Source of the DNA: Anaerocolumna xylanovorans DSM 12503
Lineage (GTDB): Bacteria > Bacillota > Clostridia > Lachnospirales > Lachnospiraceae
DNA length: 64,000 nt
Direction: 5' to 3'
Assembly: GCF_900143645.1 (NCBI RefSeq)
Contig: NZ_FRFD01000011.1
Span: 1 to 64,000, forward strand
The translations under genes and the position numbers were made by a program. Below the pieces are notes generated by a model that was given only the letters and a program-made list of their open reading frames with translations, did not search any database and was not told where the DNA came from. Below, piece by piece: positions 34,494-43,471 of this stretch. Position 1 is the stretch's first letter. Each line of letters opens with the position of its first letter.

Positions 34494-35795
34494 ATGGAAT
34501 TTGTTATACATATCCTGGGAATAGTCATATCCTCACTCACTACAGCTTATATATTTTATAAATATCTGAATTCCTTATATATTGTTAAAAAAACATTCCA
34601 TTTATCGGTTGTTAAAATAGTCATATTAACTTGTGCCGTACTGAGTATCTTAGTAAATATTTTTGATACTATACCTTTTGCAAATTTTATACTCACATTA
34701 GCAGAATTATTCCTTCTATCCATCTTGTTTTACGATTACAAGCCCAAACAGTATATTCTCAATAATTGTCTCATCTTATTATACTTAATTTTTTTAGATA
34801 TATTTGTTATAACAATTTATTCTGCAATAACATTTATCAATGTCGGTCAGACACTTCATGCGTCTTATGAATACTTTATCACAAGTATCATTTACAGTTT
34901 GCTGGCAATTGTATCACATAAATATATAATATCATGTATAAAGAAATATACTCTGAATAGTATAAAAACGAAGCAATTCCTTATCTTTGTTTTCGCAGCT
35001 TTTTTTGAAATTTTTGTAGTCGCCTATATATTAAAACTTATCCAATCTGAAAAATCAGGGGTGGTTTTCTTTATAATCATAATTGGCTTTTCCATTTTGG
35101 ACTATAGTATATTATACTTGTATCAATTGGTATCTAAACAGGCTGCCTTAGAAATAAATCTGCAGCTGGCAAAGCATCAGATAGATACAACGATAAAATC
35201 TTTTAACACGATAGAAGAAAAATATCTCACATCACGGAGAATTTATCATGACATTAGAAGACACCTGTCCGTCGTTGAAGAATTGCTAAAACAAAATGCA
35301 GAGATCAGCACTAACTATATTGACAGTTTGTATAATCAGATAGAAATGCTCAAGCAAAAATTTTGGTGCAGCAATCAAATTTTAAATATCATTATATCTG
35401 ACCGGCTTGCCATTGCTGAAGCCCAAAAAATTAGCTTTGATCTGGATATGGAAGATATCAATTTAGACTTTATGGATAATTTAGATATAACTATCCTATT
35501 TTCTAATATTATTGACAATGCCATAGAGGCTTGTTTTTCTGTTGACAACAATTATATTAAGCTAAAAACCAGGACGAAGGAAAATTATATCCTTATCAGC
35601 ATCGAAAACACCCATAATTACATCATAAACAAGTCAGATAATAACTTTTTATCCACAAAAGAGTCACACATGGGAATCGGACTATCCAATGTTAAGGATA
35701 TTATTGCTTCATATGGTGGTGATCTTGATATTACATATGACGCAAACATGTTTCGAATCGAAATAACTCTAAGTGATGCACAATCTGCATCCTAA
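34494..35795 (+). CDS. AgrC-like membrane sensor histidine kinase (GHKL)
   Basis: About 433 residues. Six or seven hydrophobic helices fill the first 210 residues, as in peptide-sensing AgrC. The phospho-acceptor region follows, YHDIRRHLSVVEELL, then a GHKL ATPase domain with the N box DNAIEACFS and the G box MGIGLSNVKDI. I prefer the ATG at 34494, with GGTGA five bases upstream; an in-frame ATG at 34410 lies inside the regulator gene. It should sense the AgrD-derived peptide and phosphorylate the regulator at 33773. Confidence 0.88.
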   Translation: MEFVIHILGIVISSLTTAYIFYKYLNSLYIVKKTFHLSVVKIVILTCAVLSILVNIFDTIPFANFILTLAELFLLSILFYDYKPKQYILNNCLILLYLIFLDIFVITIYSAITFINVGQTLHASYEYFITSIIYSLLAIVSHKYIISCIKKYTLNSIKTKQFLIFVFAAFFEIFVVAYILKLIQSEKSGVVFFIIIIGFSILDYSILYLYQLVSKQAALEINLQLAKHQIDTTIKSFNTIEEKYLTSRRIYHDIRRHLSVVEELLKQNAEISTNYIDSLYNQIEMLKQKFWCSNQILNIIISDRLAIAEAQKISFDLDMEDINLDFMDNLDITILFSNIIDNAIEACFSVDNNYIKLKTRTKENYILISIENTHNYIINKSDNNFLSTKESHMGIGLSNVKDIIASYGGDLDITYDANMFRIEITLSDAQSAS

Positions 35796-35870
35796 GCCGA
35801 AGGTTTTGATGGGAAAGATACCTCTATTCCAATAGTCTCATTCTCCCGTACTTAAAGTTGCTTCATAGGT

Positions 35871-36209
35871 TTACTCCATATCCTCTTCCGGTACATAAAT
35901 ACTCCATTGGCATTTTTTTAAATCAATGCAGCCGTTTTCCAGAAAGGTGACTCCCTCCTTCTCAAGCAGGGCGCGCTGAAACTGCTCTCCTCCGAAGACT
36001 TGATAAGGCGCCAGTTTCCCTGATTTGTTAACTACCCGATGGCAGGGGAGGTTTAGTCCGGCAGGAACTCTGCTCATTGCATAACCAACCACACGGGGTG
36101 CATTGGGTCTCCCAGCCATCCAGGCAATCTGCCCGTAAGTAGCAACCCGTCCCTCTGGGATATCTGCTACAATCTCATAGATTTTCTGATATAAGTTTGA
36201 ATGATTCAT
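35871..36209 (-). CDS. MGMT/alkyltransferase-like DNA-binding protein
   Basis: The 112-residue protein equals the C-terminal DNA-binding domain of O6-methylguanine methyltransferases. It has the GRVATYGQIA helix region, RVVGYAMSRVP, and the active-site motif NLPCHRVVN. The Cys is retained, unlike the Trp in true alkyltransferase-like (ATL) proteins, so it may still accept alkyl groups. Full-length enzymes have an additional N-terminal domain. It is probably a DNA-alkylation repair or damage-flagging protein. A strong site GGAGGG lies upstream of the ATG. Confidence 0.85.
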   Translation of the reverse strand: MNHSNLYQKIYEIVADIPEGRVATYGQIAWMAGRPNAPRVVGYAMSRVPAGLNLPCHRVVNKSGKLAPYQVFGGEQFQRALLEKEGVTFLENGCIDLKKCQWSIYVPEEDME

Positions 36210-36344
36210 CCTTTCTTTATCCCTCCGATTTATTCCTATTAAATTAGTACATAAAATTACTTTCGCACCTCATCTGCGCTTAACATATTCAATTATCCCT
36301 ATACAACTGCTTTGCAGATATTTAATTTTCTGAAATCAAACTTC

Positions 36345-37109
36345 TTAAACTTTTAATTTAGAAATAAGAGATACAATTATTTTATTAACTTTTCTTACAG
36401 GTACTTTATAGTAATAATCTTCTGTTTTCTCCAGCCAGCCTTTGTCCCTCCAGTATTTAAAATCAGCTAAGTTTTGAGGTGCTTTCGAAAATGCTTTTTG
36501 CTGCATTTTAAATGTTAAAAGCTTTACAAAGGATGGTTTTACAGGCTTTGCATCAATTAAATTTTTATAGAACACCTCAGTCTGCCTTATTAATTTATTC
36601 GTTTCCTTTTTCGATTTCTTCTCGTCTGTTTCATGAGGCGGAGCAAAGGTTATTCCTGCTTTTGCACAAGTTATAAATCCCATTGCGCCAAGCATAAAAG
36701 ACAAAATCAAGGTAACAAAACGGATGCCTACCGCTCCTGTTGTTACTACCACCATTGCTTTCTTCCCATGAAATTCCGGTCGATGGCAGCGGTAAGCAAA
36801 GCGGTCCAGAAAGTTCTTCATTATCCATGATACATTGTATGTATATACCGGCGATGCAAATATAACTGCATCAGCCTGCTTCATTTTAATTTCCAGGCTT
36901 TCTCTGTCGTCCTTTAACGGACACTTGTCTTCCCCTTTTGCAATGCATACATAACAGCCCTTACAAAGCTCAAGACTGATCCTGTTCAATTGGACATACT
37001 CAAATTCAATTTCTTCATTTTTTTTATTCAATTCTCTTTCGATTTGATTTACAGCCCTATATGTATTTCCATTTGTTCTTGGACTACCGATTATTGCAAG
37101 TATTTTCAA
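36345..37109 (-). CDS. Flavodoxin-fold NADPH-dependent FMN reductase family protein
   Basis: The 254-residue protein begins KILAIIGSPRTNGNTYRA, the FMN phosphate-binding loop of this family. It continues with CKGCYVCIAKGEDKCPLKDD (a Cys-rich segment common in clostridial iron-sulfur flavoproteins) and IFASPVYTYNVSWIMKNFLDR. The last 80 residues are basic and may contact membrane or DNA. The start codon is TTG after GGGAGG. The TetR gene is 16 bases upstream on the same strand, so the two form an operon and the flavoprotein is a likely TetR target. The substrate is unknown. Confidence 0.83.
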   Translation of the reverse strand: MKILAIIGSPRTNGNTYRAVNQIERELNKKNEEIEFEYVQLNRISLELCKGCYVCIAKGEDKCPLKDDRESLEIKMKQADAVIFASPVYTYNVSWIMKNFLDRFAYRCHRPEFHGKKAMVVVTTGAVGIRFVTLILSFMLGAMGFITCAKAGITFAPPHETDEKKSKKETNKLIRQTEVFYKNLIDAKPVKPSFVKLLTFKMQQKAFSKAPQNLADFKYWRDKGWLEKTEDYYYKVPVRKVNKIIVSLISKLKV

Positions 37110-37125
37110 CCTTCACACCTCCCAT

Positions 37126-37701
37126 TTAGCTTATCAGGTTATCCACAATTGAATTTATCAGATTATCCCTCTCTTTTTTTATTCCAATATCGATGCCGGT
37201 CAACATATGAAACACTTCCTGCCTTAAATATACGCTTTGCATCGCTACTATTATTTGAAATGCAATCAGTCTTAAATCCGTTTCTGATTTGCTATCATTA
37301 TATATTTTCCGCAAAATCGGAAGTAAATAAAGACAAATTCTGAAATCGCCTTTTAATAAATCATACTCCACTGAAAATTTATTAAGTCTGGGATTTTTCA
37401 CGGCAGTGTCAGACATCATCACAAGCATTTCTTTAAGATATTTTATTGGATTACTCAAATCTCCATCCAGTTTTTCCATTATTTCTGCCAAAGATTCCAT
37501 CTTCATGGATACAGCTTCTTTGATCAGATTATCTCTTGACTCATAATGGTAGTTGATTAGTCCGACTCCTATTCCGGCAGCTTCCGCTATCTTCCGAACG
37601 GTAATATCGTTTGGATTTTCAACCGTGTCAAGTAAATTAATCGTCACTTCCATTATTTTTTTCTTTGTTTCATCTTTCTTAGTTCCCATTATAATAGCCA
37701 T
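37126..37701 (-). CDS. TetR-family transcriptional regulator
   Basis: About 191 residues. The N-terminal helix-turn-helix is clear: KIMEVTINLLDTV, then ITVRKIAEAAGIGVGLINYHYESRDNLI. The C-terminal ligand domain is unassigned. The ATG at 37701 follows AGGAAAG; the in-frame codon at 37740 has no site. It lies about 300 bases downstream of a consensus promoter whose start region carries a palindrome, so autoregulation is likely. The long leader between promoter and gene contains three hairpin repeats. It shares a transcript with the flavoprotein gene downstream. Confidence 0.85.
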   Translation of the reverse strand: MAIIMGTKKDETKKKIMEVTINLLDTVENPNDITVRKIAEAAGIGVGLINYHYESRDNLIKEAVSMKMESLAEIMEKLDGDLSNPIKYLKEMLVMMSDTAVKNPRLNKFSVEYDLLKGDFRICLYLLPILRKIYNDSKSETDLRLIAFQIIVAMQSVYLRQEVFHMLTGIDIGIKKERDNLINSIVDNLIS

Positions 37702-37743
37702 GTCTTTCCTGTACCTGCAAACTTTGGGTCGCAGACACAAATT

Positions 37744-37978
37744 TGTGTGTGAATTATGCTTTTCAATAATTCACACTAGCTCCCATGGCATGCCGCATCT
37801 TCTTGCAGATGTGGCACTGCCACCAATCAGGATGTGAAATGCTTTTTATTTCACACTAGCTCCCATGGCATAAATCGTCTGCTTGCAGATGATTTACTGC
37901 CTCAAATCAGGGTGTGAAATGCTTTTTATTTCACACTAGCTCCCATGCATTTCGCAAGTTTACCTGCGAAACCACCCA
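37744..37978. repeat. Three tandem ~80-bp repeats with covarying hairpins
   Basis: Each unit has a hairpin with TGTGAA-type arms, then the invariant block CTAGCTCCCATG(GCA), then a second hairpin of different sequence. The first stems are 37747-37756/37767-37776, 37833-37839/37849-37855 and 37913-37919/37929-37935. The second hairpins are CCGCATCT/AGATGTGG, AATCGTCT/AGATGATT and TTTCGCA/TGCGAAA. Pairing is kept while the bases change. Periods are about 85 and 80 bases. The array lies wholly within the predicted 5' leader of the TetR gene. I do not recognise an RNA family. It could be an RNA element or a mobile repeat. Confidence 0.75.
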
Positions 37979-37992
37979 AATAGGAAGTGAAA

Positions 37993-38046
37993 ATTGAACA
38001 ATTACTGAACATGTTCAATTATATGCGAATTCATATATCTTGTCAA
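37993..38046 (-). promoter_or_regulatory. Consensus promoter with palindromic operator for the TetR operon
   Basis: On the minus strand TTGACA (38041-38046) and TATAAT (38018-38023) are exactly 17 bases apart, a perfect sigma-70 consensus. Directly downstream lies the inverted repeat ATTGAACA-N11-TGTTCAAT (37993-38019), including the 12-bp palindrome TGAACATGTTCA at 38006-38017. It covers the start site. That is the classic place for a TetR repressor to act. Confidence 0.75.
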
Positions 38047-38065
38047 TCTCTTTATTACTATTGAA

Positions 38066-38099
38066 TTAAAAAAGACGTGAGAACCATCGTCCTCACGCC
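38066..38099 (-). terminator. Rho-independent terminator of the ABC exporter operon
   Basis: Arms 38074-38081 and 38092-38099 (GACGTGAG and CTCACGCC on the plus strand) pair, allowing one G-U pair. In the minus direction the stem is followed by a run of six T. It lies just after the permease stop codon at 38111. Confidence 0.85.
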
Positions 38100-38110
38100 T
38101 TATTACTCAA

Positions 38111-39724
38111 TTATGCTCCTTCAACCATATCCCGTTTGCGATATCCAAAATAGCCAAATACCATCAAAGCAATACTAATCACTGTCATAGCACTAAAGAC
38201 TGCTTCATCAAATTCATCTACCGGCATCCGTGGAACCCAGCTTTGAACGGCTGTTTTAGAAAACCATTCCGGCAAATCTAAGATTCCGCCAAAGTAGTTT
38301 AAAGCAAAAGAATAGCCAAGATATGCATAAATAACTTTACCTAGTTTTGGTGCCCAGCCTAAAGCCAAAGCTGCAAGTCCGGTAAAGAACAGCACAGAAG
38401 GCAGGAAGTTATAGCCCGCGGCTACAAAATCTCCTATATCCATAGATGAGCTGTCACCCATTGCAGAAATTGCTGTACCGCCAAGTCCGCATGAAGCCAG
38501 CAAAATTCCTATTACGCCAGCAACGATTGCCAAAATGACACTGGTCCAATAGAGTTTGGCCCGAGTCACTTTTGTAGAATAAAGCTGGCTCAAATGCAGC
38601 CGCACTTCTTCCGAGAAAAGTTTATTAACGATAGCAATTGGTAAAATAGAAACCAATCCAATCATTACCATCATAATGGTTCCGGTAAATGATTCTTCAA
38701 TTGAAACACCTGCCAGCGTAAACATCTGACTCATCATTTCATTGCTTCCAATGAAGGTCTGCATATCTCCATAAATCGAACCATAAGCGGCTCCCATGAT
38801 TACAAAAGCAATCAACCAGCTGATCATTACGCCTTTGTTAAGCTTGATAAACAAACCGGGTACAGACAGCAATGATTTTTTCGCTGCCTCCCGCCCTTCT
38901 CTTTCAGGTAAATAACCGGCTCCCATATCACGACCGCCCTCAAGGGCAAAAGCAACAATCACTGCAATGATACAAAAGGCTGTAGCCCAAATCAGGGGTA
39001 CCCAATTATTTTCAGTAAATGGATAAGTCAGATAAGTCCAACCCATAGGATTGATCATTGATAAATCAACATTTGACACATCTGTACCAGCACGAACAAT
39101 ATAGAGTAAACCTATAATTCCAAGAGATGAACCAGTGGCACCGGATGAAGTTGGCATAATCTGCGCCATAACTAATGCAATCACAGCTCCCAGGATACCC
39201 GCCATCCCGATTGATGCACCAAATAAGAATGATCCCCCGGCAGAAATCGTATCTGCACCGAAGCTAGCCATAACCCCGCCAGTAAAAACCGCCAATAAAA
39301 TATTGATGAGAATTGTTTCGGTAACCACAGCAAGAGAATTGGCCTGACGCCCTACCTGAAAGGAGCGTACCAATTCCGTAAGACCATGGTCTTCTTCCTT
39401 ACGAGTATGGCTCACAACATGCAAAGCAGCCATAATCATGGCAAACAAGCCACAGAACAACAACATTTCATTGGCGTACATTGCACCCAAAGTATAGTCA
39501 GCTGCGGTGTTGACCGGTGTTGGACCAACCATTGAAATCATGGCAGGATTTTGCATGGTTTCATACATCCCCAGCAAACCTTTCCCCTTGGCAATTTCTT
39601 CAAAAGCCGGGACATAAGCACCTGAAAACAAGCCCAGACCTAGAACCCAAATGATAATTTTTTTCCAATCACGTTTCATATACTGCACAAATAGTGCATC
39701 CCAACGTGCAAATTTTTCTTTCAT
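38111..39724 (-). CDS. ABC-2-type exporter permease, tetronasin-resistance type
   Basis: About 537 residues with roughly twelve hydrophobic helices. It resembles the long duplicated permeases annotated as tetronasin or antibiotic exporters. The motif HTRKEEDHGLTELVRSFQVGR after the second or third helix and a matching second-half segment LFSEEVRLHLSQLYSTKVTR are typical. The ATG at 39724 follows GGAGG with five bases spacing; the earlier in-frame codon at 39754 has no site. Its ATPase gene is upstream on the same transcript. The base composition is less AT-rich than the neighbours, which hints at separate acquisition. The substrate is unknown. Confidence 0.85.
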   Translation of the reverse strand: MKEKFARWDALFVQYMKRDWKKIIIWVLGLGLFSGAYVPAFEEIAKGKGLLGMYETMQNPAMISMVGPTPVNTAADYTLGAMYANEMLLFCGLFAMIMAALHVVSHTRKEEDHGLTELVRSFQVGRQANSLAVVTETILINILLAVFTGGVMASFGADTISAGGSFLFGASIGMAGILGAVIALVMAQIMPTSSGATGSSLGIIGLLYIVRAGTDVSNVDLSMINPMGWTYLTYPFTENNWVPLIWATAFCIIAVIVAFALEGGRDMGAGYLPEREGREAAKKSLLSVPGLFIKLNKGVMISWLIAFVIMGAAYGSIYGDMQTFIGSNEMMSQMFTLAGVSIEESFTGTIMMVMIGLVSILPIAIVNKLFSEEVRLHLSQLYSTKVTRAKLYWTSVILAIVAGVIGILLASCGLGGTAISAMGDSSSMDIGDFVAAGYNFLPSVLFFTGLAALALGWAPKLGKVIYAYLGYSFALNYFGGILDLPEWFSKTAVQSWVPRMPVDEFDEAVFSAMTVISIALMVFGYFGYRKRDMVEGA

Positions 39725-39820
39725 ACTAACCTCCATGCTGCCAACGCGCCGCAAATATGGGCGTCAGCACATATTTATGTAGGAAAAATGCATCCCTTTT
39801 CCTACTCTCCTTTCCAACTC

Positions 39821-40702
39821 TTAGACTTCATAATGACGCATGAACAAGTCTTCAAGGGTTGGCGGCACAGACTCAAACTTCTTAACACTCAATTTTGCCG
39901 CTTCGGACAAAATATCATTGATATATTCATTATCCGCAGAGAATGTAGCTTGATTGCCTGTTTGCTTGAAATCATGAACACCGTTAACAGATGCCATCTT
40001 AGCCACATCACCTTCTGTTACCAACGTAACTGTAGAACGCGTTAAGTGACGCAATTCATCCAATGTTCCAGTCTCAACTACTTTTCCCTGACGAATAATA
40101 GCCACTTTATCTGCCAAACGTTCGACTTCACTCAAAATATGGGAAGATAGCAAGATTGCTTTCCCTGCATGTTTAATTTTTTCAACTTCATCCTGGAAGA
40201 CGGCTTCCATCAAAGGGTCAAGACCAGAAGTCGGCTCATCAAAAATATACAGATCGGAGTCAACTGACAACGCCGCAATCAAGCCAACTTTTTGACGGTT
40301 TCCTTTGGAATAGCCTTTTGACTTCTTCTTGGGATCCAACTCAAAACGTTTAATCAAATAGTCACGTTTTTCCTTATCTCCGCCACCATGCAGTTTAATA
40401 AATAAATCAATAATTTCGCCGCCTGTTAAGCTGCCCCAAAGAGACACATCCCCCGGAACATAAGAAATTCGCTTATGAATCTCAAGGCTATCCTTCCAAA
40501 CATCCTTGCCGAAAATTTTCACATCCCCGGCATCGCGATTGATAATCCCCAACAAAGTACGAATCGTTGTTGACTTACCCGCACCATTTGGTCCAATAAA
40601 ACCGACAACTTCCCCTGCATTTACCGTGAATGTCACGTCATGCAATGCTTTAAATTTACCGAATTTCTTTTGCAATCCTTGTACTTTAACAATTTCTGCC
40701 AT
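39821..40702 (-). CDS. ABC exporter ATPase
   Basis: The 293-residue ATPase has Walker A GPNGAGKST, signature YSKGNRQKVG, Walker B LYIFDEPTSGLD and the His switch LLSSHI. The last 80 residues form the C-terminal extension seen in drug-export ATPases of the DrrA/CcmA group. It precedes its permease gene by 96 bases. GAAGGAG lies about ten bases before the ATG. A divergent TetR gene at 41039 with shared operator-like sites probably controls it. Confidence 0.92.
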   Translation of the reverse strand: MAEIVKVQGLQKKFGKFKALHDVTFTVNAGEVVGFIGPNGAGKSTTIRTLLGIINRDAGDVKIFGKDVWKDSLEIHKRISYVPGDVSLWGSLTGGEIIDLFIKLHGGGDKEKRDYLIKRFELDPKKKSKGYSKGNRQKVGLIAALSVDSDLYIFDEPTSGLDPLMEAVFQDEVEKIKHAGKAILLSSHILSEVERLADKVAIIRQGKVVETGTLDELRHLTRSTVTLVTEGDVAKMASVNGVHDFKQTGNQATFSADNEYINDILSEAAKLSVKKFESVPPTLEDLFMRHYEV

Positions 40703-40740
40703 AACACTGAAACTCCTTCAAAAAAATATTTTAAAATAGT

Positions 40741-40769
40741 TTTATAATGTGCTTTCCAGTTTAAGGCAA
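40741..40769 (-). promoter_or_regulatory. Promoter of the ABC exporter operon
   Basis: On the minus strand TTGCCT (40764-40769) and TATAAA (40741-40746) are 17 bases apart, about 40 bases before the ATPase start. Confidence 0.55.
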
Positions 40770-40795
40770 AGTTTAAAATTTCCGAGCAATAAATT

Positions 40796-40984
40796 TGAAC
40801 TATAAATGAATATAAAGTTCATATCATTGCTTTTTTTACTTTGTTTTAAACCAAAGTTCATTTACAGGTTCGATTATATAACTTTTCATCAGTCTAGTCA
40901 ATTAAAAAAACAACATTTAAAACTATTATTCATTTGATAATTCAGAACTATTATTATATAATATAGAAAAGAAAGATATGAACT
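40796..40984. promoter_or_regulatory. Candidate TetR operators and the divergent TetR promoter
   Basis: The hexamer TGAACT or its complement AGTTCA occurs at 40796-40801, 40816-40821, 40855-40860 and 40979-40984. The first two form an inverted pair with a 14-base gap. On the plus strand TTGATA (40934-40939) and TATAAT (40957-40962), 17 bases apart, form a strong promoter for the TetR gene at 41039. Binding is inferred from repetition between two divergent genes. Confidence 0.5.
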
Positions 40985-41038
40985 AAATCTTCCTGTAAAT
41001 ATTTTTTAGTCATGATAGATAGAAAGCGGGAATTATGA

Positions 41039-41635
41039 ATGAATGGTTATGAAAAGCGGACACAGGAGAAGAAAGATCAAGTTTTAAAGGCAACTTTTAA
41101 TTTGATGAATACAGATGCCGGTATAGAAAATTTAACAATGGATGAGATTGCTAAAAATGCCAATGTTGGTAAAACGTCGATTTTTAAGTATTTTGGAAGT
41201 AAAGAAAATCTTATCTATGAGGTTTTTAAATATTTTTTAGATAAAATAGGAGAAACAGCCCGAGAAATTATGGCTGAAAACATCCCTTTCGAAGAAACCC
41301 TCATTGCCATAAGTCAGAATAAAATCCATTATCTGGACAAAGTCAACAAACGGTTTTATTTAGATTTGATGGACTTTTATACCAAAAAGGGAGATGACGG
41401 CTTATCTTTGATGATGCAGCAATACACCCAAGAAAGCTATAGCATCATGCTGGATTTATTCCATCGTGGGCGTAAAGAAGGCAAGGTTGATTTAAAATAT
41501 TCAGATGAATTTCTTTTGATTTATTTTCAAGCCCTTGTTGAAGGTATCTCCAGCCCGCACATCTACCAGAAGATTCTCCCTTATACAGCCCATTGGACAG
41601 AATTGCTGATTAAAGGTATTGCGCCAAATAAATAA
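41039..41635 (+). CDS. TetR-family regulator, divergent from the ABC exporter
   Basis: The 198-residue protein has an N-terminal helix-turn-helix: KKDQVLKATFNLM, then LTMDEIAKNANVGKTSIFKYFGSKENLIYEVF. The rest is the helical ligand domain typical of TetR repressors of multidrug exporters. It is divergent from the ATPase gene at 40702 and shares a 336-bp regulatory region with it. It should repress that exporter until a drug or metabolite binds. The ribosome site is weak (GCGGG), and an out-of-frame ATG lies just upstream. Confidence 0.87.
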   Translation: MNGYEKRTQEKKDQVLKATFNLMNTDAGIENLTMDEIAKNANVGKTSIFKYFGSKENLIYEVFKYFLDKIGETAREIMAENIPFEETLIAISQNKIHYLDKVNKRFYLDLMDFYTKKGDDGLSLMMQQYTQESYSIMLDLFHRGRKEGKVDLKYSDEFLLIYFQALVEGISSPHIYQKILPYTAHWTELLIKGIAPNK

Positions 41636-41712
41636 AATCAAAGTAACATCACCTGAATATAATTGTGTTCACAGCTGCCCCCCTAGAAACTTTATTATTT
41701 ACTTTTTAATAA

Positions 41713-42549
41713 TTACCCCCACAAAGCATTGCCATCTGTCGCACTTCTGTTCAAACGGGAAAAATCTGTTTTTACGAATGAACTCGTTGATAACAATAAA
41801 AACACCAGACCAATGATTAAAATAATAGCAAAAGACATAACCGGAGTGACTATAAATCCATTAATATCAATTGCTACTCCCTCCTTCACAAGTTCAGCCG
41901 TTGATAAATTTGTTTTTTCTAAAACAATCATACGAAAAAATGCGGTAGCATAAGTCATTGGATTAATATATGCAACATATCTAAGGGTACCAGGCAGCAT
42001 TGATAAGGGAATGTAGGCACCGGAAAGGAAAGTCAGGGGCATGGTTACTGCCGTCTTAACTATCTGAAATGTTTGCCCGTTGCGAACCTTTGTTGCCATA
42101 AATAACCCAACACCTGAAAAAACAATCCCAATGCTAAGCATTGATATCAGGATATATAACGGTGTGGTCCAATGAGTAAACTTAATACCAATAAATAATC
42201 CTATCACTAAAATTAAGATTCCCTGTAAGGTAGAAACAGTAGCCGCCGATAATATCTGCCCCATTGCAACTGCAATCCTTTTCGCCGGAGAAACCAAAAC
42301 CTCTTTCATAAATCCGCTTACCATATCGTCAACAGTTGAAGAAGCTAAATTAAGCGAGCTTTCAAACACCGTAGTTATAATGACACCGGACAGCATATAC
42401 GCAATCGGATTTTCAATAAAGTCATTTTTAAAAATAGCGCCAAACACATAAACAAAGAAAAATGGAAATATTAAAGAAAAAATTAATCCTGTTTTATTTC
42501 TGATAAAAGCTTTTAGTCCTCTTTTCCACAATGCAGCTACCGTATTCAT
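41713..42549 (-). CDS. ABC-2-type drug exporter permease, DrrB-like
   Basis: The 278-residue protein has six hydrophobic helices and the ABC-2 signature region near TFLSGAYIPLSMLPGTLRYVAYINPMTYA. This matches daunorubicin-resistance type permeases. It starts two bases after its ATPase gene with GGGAGGAGG before the ATG. It may export the assembly-line products or defend against other antibiotics. It converges with the TetR gene at 41635, with 77 bases between stops. Confidence 0.9.
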   Translation of the reverse strand: MNTVAALWKRGLKAFIRNKTGLIFSLIFPFFFVYVFGAIFKNDFIENPIAYMLSGVIITTVFESSLNLASSTVDDMVSGFMKEVLVSPAKRIAVAMGQILSAATVSTLQGILILVIGLFIGIKFTHWTTPLYILISMLSIGIVFSGVGLFMATKVRNGQTFQIVKTAVTMPLTFLSGAYIPLSMLPGTLRYVAYINPMTYATAFFRMIVLEKTNLSTAELVKEGVAIDINGFIVTPVMSFAIILIIGLVFLLLSTSSFVKTDFSRLNRSATDGNALWG

Positions 42550-42550
42550 A

Positions 42551-43471
42551 TTAATCCTCCTCCCTGATCTTTCTGCCTGTTATCTCCAAAAAGACATCAT
42601 TAAATGTACCTTTTTTAATCTCAATATTTGTAATATCTTCTTTATGAATACTAAGAACCTGTAACAGATGATCCAGATTTTCAGCTTCCACCTTATAATA
42701 GCCATCCTTTTTTACATACTCAAGGTCATATTGTACCAACAGTTGTTCAAGCTCTGTTTCATTTTTTGTAGTGATATATGCTTTATCCTTTGTGTACATT
42801 TTTTTCAAAGCATAGGGCGTATCATGAGCCACGATAATGCCACCATCGATAATTGCTATTTTATTGCATATTTCTGCTTCTTCCATATAATGTGTCGTAA
42901 GAAAGATTGTAATATTTCTCTCTTTCTGAAGCTTTATGATATACTCCCATATATGGGCCCTTGTTTGGGGATCAAGTCCGGTTGTGGGTTCATCAAGAAA
43001 TAACACTTTGGGATAGTGAATTAACCCGCGGGCGATTTCTACACGCCTTTTCATTCCTCCGGATAAAGCACCGACCAGTTTCTTTCTTTCTCCTAACAAA
43101 TCTACTAATTTCAAAACAAACTGTATCCGTTCTTCTACTTCTTTTTTAGGTATGTTATAAAAAACGCAATGCATCTTTAGATTTTCTTCGATGGTCATTT
43201 TTGCATCCAGTGTTGAATCCTGAAATACAACCCCTATTGCCGACCTAACTTCACTTTTTTGATCCGTAACATCTTTTCCATCGATGAAAAGTGTCCCTGA
43301 TGTCTTTTCAAAAATCGTACATAATGTATTTATCGTTGTACTCTTTCCCGCTCCATTCGGTCCCAGAAAGGCAAAAATGGTCCCTTCCTCCACGCTAAAA
43401 GATATATTATTTACAGCAGTGAAATCGCCGTATCTTTTCGTAAAATCTTTAACTTCGATTATTGGGTTCAT
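42551..43471 (-). CDS. ABC drug exporter ATPase, DrrA-like
   Basis: The 306-residue ATPase has Walker A GPNGAGKST, signature LSGGMKRRVEIARG, Walker B VLFLDEPTTGLDPQTR and the His switch LTTHYMEEAE. The LSGGMKRR form and the C-terminal extension match the daunorubicin-resistance group. AAAGGAGATG precedes the ATG. It forms a two-gene operon with the permease at 41713. Confidence 0.93.
   Translation of the reverse strand: MNPIIEVKDFTKRYGDFTAVNNISFSVEEGTIFAFLGPNGAGKSTTINTLCTIFEKTSGTLFIDGKDVTDQKSEVRSAIGVVFQDSTLDAKMTIEENLKMHCVFYNIPKKEVEERIQFVLKLVDLLGERKKLVGALSGGMKRRVEIARGLIHYPKVLFLDEPTTGLDPQTRAHIWEYIIKLQKERNITIFLTTHYMEEAEICNKIAIIDGGIIVAHDTPYALKKMYTKDKAYITTKNETELEQLLVQYDLEYVKKDGYYKVEAENLDHLLQVLSIHKEDITNIEIKKGTFNDVFLEITGRKIREED

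Noticed and set aside
37744..37978. CRISPR array
   Set aside because: There are only three units, with imperfect repeats and second hairpins that vary while staying paired. The unit length is about 80 bases, there are no cas genes, and the intervening sequences are structured rather than spacer-like.
40796..40984. Small RNA between the ABC exporter and TetR genes
   Set aside because: The region is explained by divergent promoters and operator-like hexamers, and no terminator hairpin or structured element was seen.
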